Below are positions 52,080-63,484 of a DNA stretch of 64,000 nt, piece after piece. The DNA is taken from assembly GCA_951640165.1 (NCBI GenBank), contig OX621263.1, forward strand, positions 12,778,001 to 12,842,000, written 5' to 3'. The notes below the pieces were generated by a model. The model saw only the letters and a program-made list of their open reading frames with translations, had not been told where the DNA came from and searched no databases. Made by a program: the position numbers and the translations under genes. Positions within the stretch are counted from its first letter, which is position 1. Every line of letters begins with the position of its first letter. The stretch is from Pseudoips prasinana. Lineage: Eukaryota; Arthropoda; Insecta; Lepidoptera; Nolidae.

Positions 52080-52170
52080 GCCACTGCCACTTCAGCTTGG
52101 CAATTCTTCGGGCTTTGTTGGTTACTTTGGTTCGCATTTACCAACCACGCCAACCAACCCATCAATTTAT
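52080..52170 (-). mobile_element. RTE LINE part 2, then SINE-A head
   Basis: 52080-52133 completes the RTE fragment of 51335-51557; 52134-52170 completes the SINE-A of 51132-51334. Confidence 0.7.
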
Positions 52171-52817
52171 CAATGTTATGTTGTGCAATACAGTTACACA
52201 ACTTTTGAAATACCTACATATATACTGATGAATTAGGCTGCAATTGTAATAAGAAGTAAGTTATTTTTAATAGCAAATAATAGCCCAATCATTAATAATC
52301 TATCTAATGTTTCTAATTTTCAGACATTTTTGGAATGAATTGTGTAAATTTAAGTGGGAATCGAACCTACCCCACTGTGTATATATTTTCTTTACGCTCT
52401 TAAGACGCTTTTTCTTGATGTTTCTAATGTTTATACTTTAATTTCATTTTCTTAAATAATTTTTATTAGCATGAAAGAAAACATGATTTACACAAATTAT
52501 ATTTTTATTGATGCTTCACATATCTATACAAAATAAACATATTATTAAATACATTTTATCAGGTTGGTAAACCTCTAAAAACTAATCGAATTTACATTTT
52601 TTATACAATATTATTTAACTTAAACAATGGTTATTTATTAATTAATATACAGTAATTATTTTAGATCTAGGTAATATAATATAACACAATGAGCAATAAT
52701 ATATGCTATTAGACACTATAATTTTTACATAAAATTTATTTGAATGAATGTTGCCGATTTTGGTACACTAAAAGCTCAATTATCTTCGGCAAAACAGTAC
52801 AATTACGTAAACGGTGA
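52171..52817. other. No recognised feature, AT-rich
   Basis: No second copy or exon seen. Confidence 0.35.
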
Positions 52818-53005
52818 CCAGTGCCTCTAGCACGACTTCCTGCAGTTTACTTACTCGATCACACGTACAGTTTCCTCCCATACATTGAGCACCAGACTTT
52901 TAGTTCTTAATAGTTTCCGCGAGAGGCGCTGGTGTTCAATGTATGGGAGAAACTGTACGTGTGATCGAGTAAGTAAACTGCAGGAACTCGTGGTAGAGGC
53001 ACTGG
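52818..53005. mobile_element. Palindromic element, 78-bp arms
   Basis: 52818-52895 and 52929-53005 are inverted repeats with few mismatches (CTGCAGTTTACTTACTCGAT in the left arm). The 33-bp loop contains TTCCGCGAGAGGCG. Fold-back MITE-like; I recall similar sequence in other Lepidoptera. Confidence 0.75.
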
Positions 53006-53455
53006 TGGGCAGCCGCTGTGCTTGCATTCTTAAAACGAAGATTGGCTATTGCAGTCATATGAGGCCCCATGAAAGAGCTGACCAACTACGCTCCAGATGT
53101 CATCTTAAAACAATTAAAATTTAAAAATACGCAGTCGCTGTGGTCGAAATCTGCCTGGAAAGACATCACCATCATCATCACATCACACAGAGAAAAATGT
53201 GTTGTGCACACAATTAGCCTGTACAATGTCCTTAAGTTCAATAGTTAATTGATTTATACATCCAAAGCAACGTTTAGATAACCTGAGTCGCACTTTCCGT
53301 CATACTTGTTGTCTACCGACTACACGAAACCGCAAGACGGATGTTAAGTTATGACTTTATTAAATAAGACAGATAAGTATCTGCTGCATGAGCGTTATTG
53401 GCTTTAACATGGTATGTACCAAGCAATTTATTAACCATACTTTTTTTCTTAAATA
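53006..53455. other. No recognised feature
   Basis: Includes a CATCATCATCACATC stretch at 53168 that may be a degraded RTE tail. Confidence 0.3.
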
Positions 53456-53634
53456 CAACGCCCGCCCTTTGTAATTAAATTCCTGTGTTACAAACATATA
53501 ATAGACGGACACAAATTACATCCAGACTCAGAACAACTATTTATGGATCACACAAATAGTTGTCCGACGTTGGACTATAACCCGCGACAGGAAGCGGCGA
53601 GGCGACTGCCTTAGCCGCTGCGCCACACGTGTTG
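53456..53634 (-). repeat. SINE-B, full
   Basis: ACAACGCCCGCCCTTTG to TTAGCCGCTGCGCCACACGT; the B box is degraded. Confidence 0.85.
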
Positions 53635-53793
53635 TTCATAAAAGGAGTAGACGAGAACTGGTCCAAAAACATTTGAATGTACAGAAGAAACCAACTAAGA
53701 CTAATAGTAGCAGTATTTATGGGCCACTACGGCAACAGGGACTGTCGAATAGTCCGGTCTGCAGGACCTGTGGGGGGAGAAAAAAAAAACAAT

Positions 53794-54130
53794 AGGTTTA
53801 AGGTTTAAGAACTTTATTTTCTCAAAAAGAAATACATTTCACTTATATGAGAAAACAACATTTCTAAATAAGTTAAGTTAGGGCGACGAGACAGTTCATG
53901 TGGAAATTATAGAAAGAACAAGTTTTACTATTTTAAATCCTCAAAAATGTGTTTTTTTTAAAGCCTTTTTAAAGGTATATATGGATTTCTGGTCTATTAC
54001 ATGTTTAGGCAATTTATTGTAAAGCTGTGCTCCTTCATACAGTATAGTACTTTTCCCGTAGATTGTCCGAGGGGCCTGAACAATGTGGTATATAATATCG
54101 TCCCCGTAGTTGGAAAACTAAATAACTCTG
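53794..54130 (-). pseudogene. LINE ORF C-terminus and 3' UTR
   Basis: On the minus strand a short frame reads KSTILYEGAQLYNKLPKHVI DQKSIYTFKKALK and stops. This is the general C-terminal pattern of LINE polymerase ORFs. A 3' UTR follows, with AATAAAGTTCTTAAACC at its end (53803-53819). The upstream reverse transcriptase is missing. Family unresolved. Confidence 0.55.
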
Positions 54131-54660
54131 ATTTTGTAGTTCTGAGATAAACGCGATTTAGTGTTTTTTTTTTAGTTAATGTACATTTGTAAGAAAATGT
54201 GAGACAATTTTGCCGTCGGCAATTTTATATTTTGTGGACCTGATAACTTTTCACATTATGCTTTAACAAACTCTACTCTATCTTTAACTATAACTAAATA
54301 ACAAATAAAAAATCAAGTTGTTTAATTTTGCCACAACTGTTATTTATAACGTAACTGCAATTAGCTACTTATTTCGGCTATTTATTTAGTTTTCCTACAA
54401 GCGAAATACATTTGGTAGAGTAAAATTTGGTGAAATAAGTGCAGTTATTGAATTAATCATACTCGAAATATTTTTAAATGTAAAATTTAGTGGCTTTGTA
54501 TGTTATTATTAGTATGATATTTTTTAAACTTTTGTTGGTCTCATATGAAATAAACGCTGTATTATGATATTAATAAAGTTATATTAAGGAATAAATAGAA
54601 ACGTTTAGAAAATATGTATTGTTATCAGATACTTATCTTGCCACAAACTTAAAAAATAAA
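54131..54660. other. No recognised feature, AT-rich
   Basis: Single-copy between two LINE remnants. Confidence 0.35.
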
Positions 54661-55154
54661 CATCATCATCATCATCATATCAGCCGAGCTCCACAATTGC
54701 CGGTCTGTTCTCACCCAGCGTCTTCCAGCGACCCGCACAAGATCATCGGCCCATCTTGTAGGGGGCCTGCCCACGCTCTCTCCTCTTCCGGTTCGTGGTC
54801 GCCTCTTGAGAACCTTTGGTTCTCCTACGGATTTTGACACTTCTGATTTGATCCCACAGGGAAACTCCGAGCATAGCCCTCTCCATTGCTCTTTGGGTGA
54901 CCTTGAGCCTTCTAATAAGGCCCATAGTGAACGACCACGTCTCTCACAGTTTCATAGATATAACATCTCCCTGTCTCACGCCTCGCTGTAAGTGGATAGG
55001 TTTCGAATTGTAGTCCTGGTGTCGCACTGACATAGTGGCGTTTTCATACAAACACTTTAACACCTCGATATACCTGTAGTCGATTTGGCACCTTTGGAGA
55101 GACCTGAGCACGGCCCAGGACAGAATCAAAGGCTTTCTCATAGTCCACAAACGC

Positions 55155-55703
55155 TAAACACAGTGGCTTGTTATACTTTTCGGTCTTCTACACAACTTGC
55201 CCCAGCGTATGTATGTGGTCTATTTTCGGAAACCAGTTTGTTCGGGAGGCTGGAAGTCATCAAACCTGCGTGCGAGACGATTCGTAATGACTCTCGAAAG
55301 CAACTTGTAAACATGGCTCAGCAGTGTCGGTCTATAATTCTTCAATAGGGTTTTGTCGCCCTTTTTGAAGAAGAGCACCACCACACTTCTGTGCCATGCT
55401 TGTGGAGTTGTTGTTAGTTTGACCATCTAGTATGACGGAGTTAAATAAGTTCTGATGGGCCCGTAGGATTGGTGTACCGGGTGCTCTTCTTCAAAAAGGG
55501 CGACAAAACCCTATTGAAGAATTATAGACCGACACTGCTGAGCCATGTTTACAAGTTGCTTTCGAGGGTCATTACGAATCGTCTCGCACGCAGGTTTGAT
55601 GACTTCCAGCCTCCCGAACAAACTGTTTCCGAAAATAGACCACATACATACGCTGGGGCAAGTTGTGTAGAAGACCGAAAAGTATAACAAGCCACTGTGT
55701 TTA
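55155..55703. repeat. Inverted duplication inside the RTE, 224-bp arms
   Basis: 55155-55379 and 55480-55703 are near-identical in opposite orientation across a 100-bp spacer. Both encode the same polymerase segment (KNYRPTLLSHVYKLLSRVIT). Confidence 0.9.
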
Positions 55704-55748
55704 CAGCAGAGCTTCTGAAGGCGGGTGCCTTCAGAAGCTCTGCTGTAA
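55701..55748. repeat. Perfect hairpin, 22-bp arms
   Basis: TTACAGCAGAGCTTCTGAAG GC, loop GGGT, exact complement at 55727-55748. It starts where the larger inverted arm ends. Confidence 0.95.
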
Positions 55749-56149
55749 CTACATCCTCACCAAGCGCCTTGTTGTTCTTAAATTGTCTGAGAGCCATTCT
55801 AATCTCGTACAGGCTGACTTCCAGGATGTCTTCGGTGTAACGACGGGTTAGTCGTGCTCTGGGATCCGAGGCACTTTAGAGCCTTTGTTCCGCCTGATGG
55901 TCTCTTTAATACTAATTGTATTAAATTGACGCGTGTGGCGAGTCAAAGACTTTGAGATCTGTCTGTTGAGCCGCCGATATCTGGTAGCATCATCTGAGGA
56001 TTTCAGAAGCATTATCCGTCTTTCTTCCGTAAGTTGCAGGGTAAAGTCAGAGATCGTTTTAGTTCTGTTTGTACGGCGGGCCTTGAAGACTTTAGACCCA
56101 GCCGTATGGACAGCTTCTACAAGCTTGTCGTAGTAAGAGTCCACTTGAC

Positions 56150-56345
56150 TGCATGTGTGGCGTGGTGGCTGAGACAGTCGCCGCGCCGCTTCGTGTCGCA
56201 GGTTCGAATTCCGCGCCGGACAGCTATTTTTGTGGCCCATAAATAGTTGTTCTGAGCCTGGATGTAATTTGTGTCCGTCTATTATATATTTGTAAAGTAC
56301 CCCAGCAACACAGGGATTAGATTACCTAGGGCTAGGCATCCGAAA
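56150..56345 (+). repeat. SINE-B nested in the RTE
   Basis: TGTGGCGTGGTGGCTGAGAC (A-box side), GGTTCGAATTCC (B box), AAAGTACCCCAGCAACACAG GG. It separates the RTE endonuclease from the linker. Confidence 0.85.
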
Positions 56346-57289
56346 CGGTTTTGCAATTAGAGCTGAAATGGTTCGGGGTTTTGGACGTGGATAGGTAAAG
56401 ATCGGAGCGTAGACTTTATCAGTCGGGGCCTTTGGAACTTGACATTAAGGTTAAATGAACTTCTCACCAATCTGTGATCGCTGCCGGTTTTATCCGCATT
56501 GAACATCTGTCGTCTCGTCAACACGACAAAGTCTATCTCATTTTTGGTTTTACCATCGGGGTTCACCCAGGTCCATTTGCGGTGATCCGACTTTCTGAAT
56601 AAGGAATTCATCATTAAGAGTTCCTCCTTCTCCATGGCCAACATTTGGCCTCGGGGGTTCCGGTCTCCAGTTCCAAATTGCCCCACTCTCAGCTCATTAT
56701 CGAATCGTTTGCCCAGCTTCGCGTCAAAGTTCACAAATGACCACAGTGAAAACGTTTTTAGAGCTATGTTTGGCTTATATTACATATATCCTCAACCTCA
56801 TCGTCGGAGTTCGTCGAAGTCGGCGCGTATACCTGTATTACCTTCAACGAATACCGCTTGGTAATTCTGAGAATAAGGTACGCCTAACGCCACCCTAGTC
56901 GACACACTCTCGATATTCACTACGTTGTGGACGAGGGACTTGTAAACTATGAACCCTGTGATAGGGTGACCAACTATCCCAAGGTGACACCACCTTGGGG
57001 GAGTTGGTCGCCGTTGGTTCCGGAAATAGAGCAGGTTCTCGGATTTTAGGATTATCGTGTCCTCCCCCTCTCTTCGGACTTAAGACAATCTTATGATATC
57101 CTAATGTAACCTGCTCAGTTCTTCCTCCAGTTCTATGATCTTCTCGTCGGTCCGCATATGCGAGTGTTTTATGTTGCCAGGGCCAGAGGTCGTCGGTTTT
57201 GGTAAAACGGCGTCTGCCGGGGGTTTTTAGCACCCCGGTTTCTATTTCCTTATTTTCTGTTTCTATTTCTGAATCTGTTGTCTCGGCGA

Positions 57290-57640
57290 AATATTGTGTT
57301 CCATGATTCTTTTTCAGGGTAACCCGGTGAGACTTGGTCAATAAGGGTTTCAATAATAGCTCGAGTTGTTATAATATTACTTGTTTCATCTTCAGAATCT
57401 CTGGACAAAATGGGGCTTATTCGTTCAAATCTCTTTACTCTTTTTTTTTCTTATCCAATGAAATATTGATGTCTATTAAAGAACTAATTACGTCTTTATT
57501 TTATTTTCTTCTTCTGTGTCCGGAATCCATGTAGATCCAGAATCAGAAAAAGGTTCCTCATTTGTTGTAGGTGGCATTGGTTTGATACCCGAAATGGGAC
57601 TTGACCCTCTGATTTCCTCTGATGACAACCTAATTTATTT
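57290..57640 (-). other. Coding-like sequence upstream of the RTE
   Basis: Two open pieces on the minus strand read SSPISGIKPMPPTTNEEPFS DSGSTWIPDTEEE (57640-57500) and RFERISPILSRDSEDETSNI ITTRA (57432 on). They are Ser/Glu-rich and not tied to a family I know. An AG precedes the first piece after AT-rich sequence, as at a splice acceptor. They could be an N-terminal extension of the RTE ORF or host exon remnants. Confidence 0.3.
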
Positions 57641-58283
57641 AATTTTATTTGCGTAGCATCTTTTAATTAATCTTTATCTAGTTGTAGAAGAAATAAATAA
57701 CATCAAATATTTATAAATTAGATACGTTATATCAGAATTCTGAATAGCAGAATTAAATAAATAGAGTTATTTAGTTTTCCTAGAACTAAGTTAGTTTTGT
57801 AAAAGAATTTTTAAGTTGAGGAAAAATTCAACAACTCAAGTTATTTAACTTATTCGACATTCATCTTTTCACTGACCACAGTTATTGATTTATTTACTGA
57901 GTTATTTATTTTTCCTTTAAAAAGATTGTGTTTGTCCGAAGACATTTATTATTCCATCTGTCATGACCTGTCTGACAAAAATGGCTATATCTTTGGAACG
58001 GAATAAGATATGAAAATGCCTGTAAGGCTCAAATATGCGGCATGTTTTAGGTGTTTTGAAAATAGGAAAAAGTCAAAATCGCCAAAATCGGACTTATTTA
58101 GTATTCCAACTACGGGGACGATATGTATATGCGATGCGTTGGCAAGATACAGGATAGCCATTATGGGGCATTTTCAGAACCAGGAGACTACAAGGATCTA
58201 CCCCTAACAAGCGTACTAAAGTATGTGCAAGACTGCTTTCAGCGCTCTAGGGATAAAATAAGAAGGTTTTTATATATATTTTT
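57641..58283. other. Unassigned
   Basis: A 65-codon plus-strand ORF at 58010 (MKMPVRLKYAACFRCFENRK...) has no recognisable domain. Confidence 0.25.
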
Positions 58284-58528
58284 GGAACGAACTTCCTTAT
58301 CGCGCGTCGTGAAAGAGGGCTAGACGGAAAAAAATCTTACGAAAAGTTGTCACGACACTTTTTGAAGCTGTGAGGCGTGCGCATGTTTCTCTGTCTGTCT
58401 CTCTCTTTCTCTCTTATAGAAAGAGACGACTCGACGATTATTTTTGTTGAGTGTATACAGGTTTTTGTACATAATAAATAATAAGAAATAACTTCGTTCC
58501 ATCCGGGTGTCCCTTGACACCTCTCAAG
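58284..58528. repeat. Unclassified repeat U2, inverted copy
   Basis: Complement of 16930-17219 with a ~45-bp internal deletion; GGAACGAACTTCC left, AACTTCGTTCCATCCGGGTG right. Confidence 0.65.
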
Positions 58529-58535
58529 TTAATTT

Positions 58536-58742
58536 ATCCTGGCACATTATTCACTCACTAAACCAAACTAAGCAAAGCTTGTCCTATGGAAATCAGATCA
58601 CTGATATACTACATATACTACATTTCTTTTGTAAATACATACTTATATAGTTATGTCGATAATCACACCTAGACTCAAGACAAACAGACATGTTCATGCG
58701 CACAAATATCTGTCAAGGGTGGGAATCGAACCCATGACCTTG
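58536..58742 (-). repeat. SINE-A, head truncated
   Basis: TATCCTGGCACATTATTC to GGGAATCGAACCCATGACCT. Confidence 0.8.
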
Positions 58743-58751
58743 GGTTGGATG

Positions 58752-58885
58752 GCGTGGGTTGGCGTGGTTGGAAGATACCTTTGACGACGCAGGTCGTAGT
58801 TTCGACTACCACCCAAAATTGAGATTTGTCTGTTCGTCCTGATTCTGGGTATAATTAATTACCTTTATAAGTATGTATTTACCTA
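58752..58885 (+). repeat. SINE-A, tail truncated, head to head
   Basis: GGCGTGGGTTGGCGTGGTTG to ATAAGTATGTATTTAC. It faces the preceding copy across ~10 bp. Confidence 0.7.
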
Positions 58886-58889
58886 CATA

Positions 58890-58950
58890 AGAATGTGTGG
58901 AGGATCGTGACATATGGAAGTCCGTTGTCACTGCCTATCCCTCTGTAAAT
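58890..58950 (+). mobile_element. Second RTE-like LINE, fragment
   Basis: GAGGATCGTGACATATGGAA GTCCGTTGTCACTGCCTATC matches the C-terminal coding end at 18180. Confidence 0.6.
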
Positions 58951-59679
58951 ATTTACTCGTTCCTTTTCTGCTACAAATTACAGAATTTTCAAACCTCGAT
59001 ATGAACCAAAATTATTGACGAAACAACGCCATCTGTTACCGAATAGCATTAACCGATAACACTAGCGCCAGCATTCACACGTGGTGGTTCCGCGAACTAA
59101 TCACCGTACATCAAAATGACCTAACAGTAATTGACTCAATTTGCTTATTAAAATAGATTTATTTTGTGTTTACACTGTGTTTATAATAACGTTTGTTTTA
59201 CAGCAATATTAATAGTAGATTGTGAGTCAATTATTGTGTTTAATAGTACTAAACGGTGGTGTAAAACTAAATTATTTTTTTATGTGTAATAAATCATGGC
59301 GGTTGATTGTAATTGGGATTATTTACACTACAATTCATTAAGAATGAGTCGTTTAAAATGTAGTTTACCATATAATTAAGTTAATTATTTATTCATGTTG
59401 TTATTATTAGCCCATAAATTATTTTACTTGTTAAGTAAACTGCGAGATGACATTTATTTCCTTATTCATGAATTAAGAACCTGATAAGTAGTTAATATCA
59501 CAATTACGATCAAGATTGCTTATAGCAGCGTTCCTGTGTGAAGACGGGATTAAATTCAATACTTCCTCAGTACACACCAGAAACCGGACAACTGATGTAG
59601 GTAATAAATAGTACAAAACTATACTAAATATACTACTTTCCTTTTGTAAATTCATATATAGATAATTACACCCATACAT
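58951..59679. other. No recognised feature
   Basis: AT-rich, single-copy. A patch at 59025-59100 is less AT-rich. Confidence 0.35.
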
Positions 59680-59905
59680 ATAATAATAATATCCTGGGAC
59701 ATTATTCACACACGGCCATATGATCCCAAACTAAGCAGAGCTTGTACTATGGAGATTACTACATACATATAATTCTGCTGTAAATACATATTTATATAGA
59801 TAATTGCACTCCGATTTAGGACAAACAGACATGTTCATGCACACAAATATCTGTCCTGGATGGGAATCGAACCCACGACCTGCGGAGCCATGCAAACCGG
59901 CCCGT
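59680..59905 (-). repeat. SINE-A, nearly full
   Basis: AATAATAATATCCTGGGACA to GCAAACCGGCCCGTC, with a shortened head. Confidence 0.85.
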
Positions 59906-60161
59906 CTACTAAGCCCAACATGATTGGTGGTAGCATTTATTTGTATGCCTAGACTAGCCATGAATATTCGTCCCCCGAACTGTCCTGCATAGCCCACTGA
60001 TATGCCCATAACTCACCACATTTTTCTATTTAAATTAATAGTGATGATGACGCGATTCCATCATTTTTGTCCACCCAAAAAGTGCTCAAAGCGCCTAAAG
60101 AAGGAAGTTTTCATTTAATATTAATACGATTGCACATGTTTTTTAATTGTGTTATGTAAGG

Positions 60162-60349
60162 TTAGCGGTGCCCCGCGGTTTTACCCACGTTAAACTTTAT
60201 AAATTATAGCCTATATGTTATTCTGATGTATAAGCTATATTGTTGTTTCATTAAAATCCATTCAGTAGTTCTTATGTGAAAGAGTAATAAACAACCATCC
60301 ATCCATCCATCCATACTTACAAACTTTCGCGTTTATAATATTAGTAGGA
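60162..60349 (-). mobile_element. Helitron (TCCTACTAATA family)
   Basis: TTAGCGGTGCCCCGCGGTTT at the hairpin end and TTTATAATATTAGTAGGA at the 5' end in reverse; CATC repeats inside (60296-60315). Confidence 0.7.
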
Positions 60350-60446
60350 TTTACTGATTCCCAGGGATTTATTTAGTAGGTACCTATAGATTTTGCTATT
60401 TTACAGCTTTGGGGGCCTAGAAGTCGTCCCTAGGGAACACCTTGGT

Positions 60447-60552
60447 GATTTATTCTAAGCCCCTTACTTAGTTACTTATCGTATGGGAAGTGGTTAACCG
60501 AGTGTCTAGAGTTGTTCAACCAGTAGGCCTCTGACTCCGCCAGTAGGCAGAA
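60447..60552 (-). repeat. 5S-derived SINE, body only
   Basis: GAGTGTCTAGAGTTGTTCAA and CAGTAGGCCTCTGAC in reverse. Confidence 0.45.
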
Positions 60553-60578
60553 GTAAAATAAATAAAATAAAATAAAAA

Positions 60579-60910
60579 ATGTTTTTATTCACGACTTTAA
60601 AAAAGCGCTTGTAAATAGCCAGAACATGTTTGTAGTAATACAGTTATTATTTCTAGTGACTTATTACAGAGAGAGATTTCTAGTTACTTATCCGGCAATT
60701 GTGGAGATCTTTGGGGGAGGCCTTTGTCCAGCTGTGGACGTATTTCGGCTGATATGATGATGATGATGATTACAGATATTTAGGTACACGGAATGTTAAA
60801 ACATTTATACAATTTATTTTATAATAGTAGTGATAATTTAGCTAGCTTGTATTAAGCTATTGTCAAGAAGATTATGTTAAGGTTTAATTATTGAAATTTA
60901 TATTTTACTG
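60579..60910 (-). mobile_element. LINE 3' UTR family K, split by RTE tail
   Basis: TTTTTATTCACGACTTTAAA AAAGCGCTTG at the left; resumes after the RTE piece with ACAGATATTTAGGTAC. Confidence 0.6.
60692..60770 (+). mobile_element. RTE LINE 3' terminus, 79 bp, nested
   Basis: CCGGCAATTGTGGAGATCTT TGGGGGAGG to CGGCTGATATGATGATGATG ATGAT. Very short 5'-truncated insertion. Confidence 0.85.
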
Positions 60911-61238
60911 CATATAGCCTGTGGGTAAATCAGACCTTCCGCTTGGATAACAACCTAGTTTCTTGATTAGATCAACTACAAAAAAAGGAATTAATTTGAA
61001 TTTATAGTGTTCAAAATTACAGACAACTGAAAATCAGCGTTTCAGTCAGATACTAGCTTTTTTAAAATTATTACCCAAATAAATATTTACTAAATTTGAG
61101 TACAGTTCTTACTGCTTCCTATACCACAGGGGTTTGTGTGTGTAACAGCATACCAACCTTCGGAGCACCCATTGGAATTATCAATATTTATTAAGCTGTT
61201 TCTTATTGAAAATGTCTTAATAAGTTTTATAGTACTTA
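60911..61238. other. No recognised feature
   Basis: AT-rich, single-copy. Confidence 0.35.
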
Positions 61239-61553
61239 TCTATACATATAATAAAATCGTAGGAAAGTCAAAACTGTACATTGAATATTTTTTTTAAAAG
61301 GACACTTGTGGCGTGATCTACAATCGATATCGAAGACAAAAATATAGTTTTTTGAATTTTTGTCTGTTTGTCTGTATGTAGGTATGTCCGGGCTAAACTC
61401 AAAAAGTGCTGCGTGGATTTACTTCAAATTTTACATGAATATTACGAAGGGGTCGGGTCAACATATAGGCTACATATTATCACGCTATCACTAACGGGGG
61501 AGATGTGATAATTAATAAAATTTAACGCGGGTAAAACCGCGGGGCACAGCTTG
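61239..61553 (+). mobile_element. Helitron (H1/H2 family), 3' end CTTG
   Basis: A^TCTATACATATAATAAAATC to GCGGGTAAAACCGCGGGGCA CAGCTTG^T; one change from CTAG. Confidence 0.8.
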
Positions 61554-61814
61554 TGTATTTAATAAATATTCAAATTCAAATACCTTATTTCAGACATGAG
61601 ACCATAGTGTTAGTAGAAACAAGATAACTCAATAAATAGTGTTAGTAATAGAGCTGCTTACATTACAGCCGGTATGGGTCCTTACCCAGTGACGAATTAA
61701 ATATTAATTCAATAAATATTTCTTGTTCCTTTATTTCTTTATACTCCTTTTTTATTCCATGTTAATTTATGTAAACTAAATGTTAACTTACGTCCAAAAT
61801 AGTGTATACAATAA

Positions 61815-62130
61815 TTCAATAATGTATTCAGCAGCTGGGTATTAACATACACTTGTACTTGTCAAGCTCACAATGCAGTACATAAATATAGTTATATACA
61901 ATATTCAAGTAACTAGATTTTTGAACTCGTCCGTCCGTGCGACCTGTTTTATCACAGAACATGTTGAGAAATCCTTAAATAAATAACAAGTTAATTAGCT
62001 ACTGTTTTATAATTTAGTACTATTATCACAATTACATAAAAAACTTAAAATATCGAGCAATCACCAGCATCTAGTTTAAGCGACAAATATCTGAGATCAC
62101 CCTTATGGGGTTTGGGATGCAGCTCAGGGG
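61815..62130 (-). mobile_element. LINE 3' UTR family L
   Basis: TACACTTGTACTTGTCAAGC to CACCCTTATGGGGTTTGGGA TGCAGCTCAGG, complement of 40616. Confidence 0.6.
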
Positions 62131-62188
62131 GCTGCTAAAGTAAAAAGACGGAATTCTACAAAGAGGGTGTGAGCACTGGTAATGATTG

Positions 62189-62395
62189 CACGTGTGACGC
62201 AGCGGCTAAGACAGTGGCCTCACCGCATCATGTCTCGGGTTCCAGTCCCGCGCCGGAAACCTATTTGTGTGACCCATAAATAGTTGTTCTGAGTCTGGAT
62301 GTAATTTGTGTTCGTCTATTATATGTATGTAAAGTACCCCGCGACACTGGGATTAATTTCCCTAATGCGGGCGTTGTCTCGTCTTGTCTTTTTAA
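62189..62395 (+). repeat. SINE-B, full
   Basis: TGTGACGCAGCGGCTAAGAC, GGGTTCCAGTCCC, AAGTACCCCGCGACACTGGG, GCGGGCGTTGTCTCGTC. Confidence 0.85.
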
Positions 62396-62739
62396 ACTGG
62401 CATGGATTACAGGCACGGGATCACAGAATGTTAAGGATCCTACCCTAGCTAACCTGCGGCTTTCTCTAGCTGCCTAGGCGGACGACCTAGAGAAGAAAGC
62501 CAGAAAGAAACGCCAGGCCTCCTTTTATCGTCTTCTTTTGCTATTTGCTTCCGTATTTCTTTTCTTCTTGTATTTTATATTGTGTTTGGCTGGTATGTAG
62601 GCTAATGCTCGCCTGTATTGTTAGGATCTAAATACGAAGATCTGAAAAATGCATATAAAATGGGAAACTAGAAAAAGAAGAACATGGAGAAATAAACAGT
62701 TGTATACTTTATTGTAAAACACTTAAAAATACATAACTT
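62396..62739. other. No recognised feature
   Basis: A weak hairpin GGCTTTCTCTAG / CTAGAGAAGAAAGCC lies at 62458-62502. Confidence 0.35.
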
Positions 62740-62935
62740 ATACATTCTCTGACCAAATCGGAGACATTCTCAAGAAAGGACAGGTCAGAAGTACCCTAAA
62801 CCGGCGAGCATGTATAAGGAATATAATGACAGTAATCGACGCAAAAGAGGAGTGCAAAGATCGTGACAAACTGAAATCCGTTGTCTCTGCCTACCCCTCT
62901 GGGAAACGGGCGTGAGTCTATGTATTTATGTATAG
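62740..62935 (+). pseudogene. Second RTE-like LINE ORF C-terminus
   Basis: It encodes [27 protein letters not shown], then CKDRDKLKSVVSAYPSGKR and a stop at 62912-62914. It is followed by a short TATG-like tail. It matches the fragment at 17985 closely but starts later (at TTCTCTGACC) and has several substitutions. No catalytic domain remains. Confidence 0.65.
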
Positions 62936-63297
62936 AGAAATTTAAAGCAAATTGTGGCCATATTACTAAAAGCGATCTCTTCGTTTTATTAGAAAACGAA
63001 TAGTGGTAGCAAAAGGTGTGCCAAGTGATGGCACTGTCATAAATACAAATTAAAATTTATTTATTTTGTGAACAAAGGTATTACAGGTTGTTACATATAT
63101 ATCAATAGTTCATTCCGTGTTCCACCAGTAGGCATACAAAATTTTTCAAATATCTTTAAGAATACAATGTCAATAAAAAAGAAAAAAAAATGTTAAAGAA
63201 AAAATGTCACAAAATAGAATATTATAAAAAGATGAAGTAAATCTCATATCGTGATAAACTACCAAAATAATATAATATGCTTACAGATCACCTCACT
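62936..63297. other. No recognised feature
   Basis: AT-rich, A-rich runs near 63180. Confidence 0.35.
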
Positions 63298-63472
63298 AAT
63301 ATTATAAATCCGAAAGTTTGTGAGTGTGTGAGTGTGTATGTTTGTTACTTCTTCACGTTCAAACGGCTGGAGCGATTTTGATAAAATTTGGTGTGGAGTT
63401 AGCTGACACCCATTAACACATAGGCTACAATTTATAAAGATTTACGAGGGTAAAACCGCGGGGCACAGCTAG
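63298..63472 (+). mobile_element. Helitron (TCCTACTAATA family)
   Basis: TCACCTCACTAATATTATAA at the 5' end, GAGGGTAAAACCGCGGGGCA CAGCTAG^T at the 3' end. Confidence 0.75.
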
Positions 63473-63484
63473 TTAAATATATGT

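Larger units (their letters stand above)
54661..57210 (-). pseudogene. Long rearranged RTE LINE copy
   Basis: Read on the minus strand, pieces follow RTE order. The endonuclease N-terminal region (about 57160-56740, several frameshifts) includes RVAYLILRITKRYSLK and VIQVYAPTSTNSDDEVE. The endonuclease C-terminal region at 56734-56357 has KWTWVNPDGKTKNEIDFVV and the catalytic-type SDHRLV motif. A linker is at 56149-55848. Polymerase N-terminal blocks are at 55797-55726 and 55426-55220 (VVLFFKKGDKTLLKNYRP, FDDFQPPEQTGFRK), then YIEVLKCLYENATMSVRHQD and RGVRQGDVIS (55150-54950). From there it jumps to the C-terminus (MGLIRRLKVTQRAMERAMLG, VGRPPTRWADDLVRVAG), deleting the FADD box. It ends in ATGATGATGATG (54661). 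A SINE-B and an inverted duplication interrupt it. It cannot be active. Confidence 0.8.

Noticed and set aside
58010..58323. Zinc-finger or THAP-like exon (two Cys in a short ORF)
   Set aside because: Spacing and the rest of the motif do not fit any finger family and the frame breaks within 65 codons.
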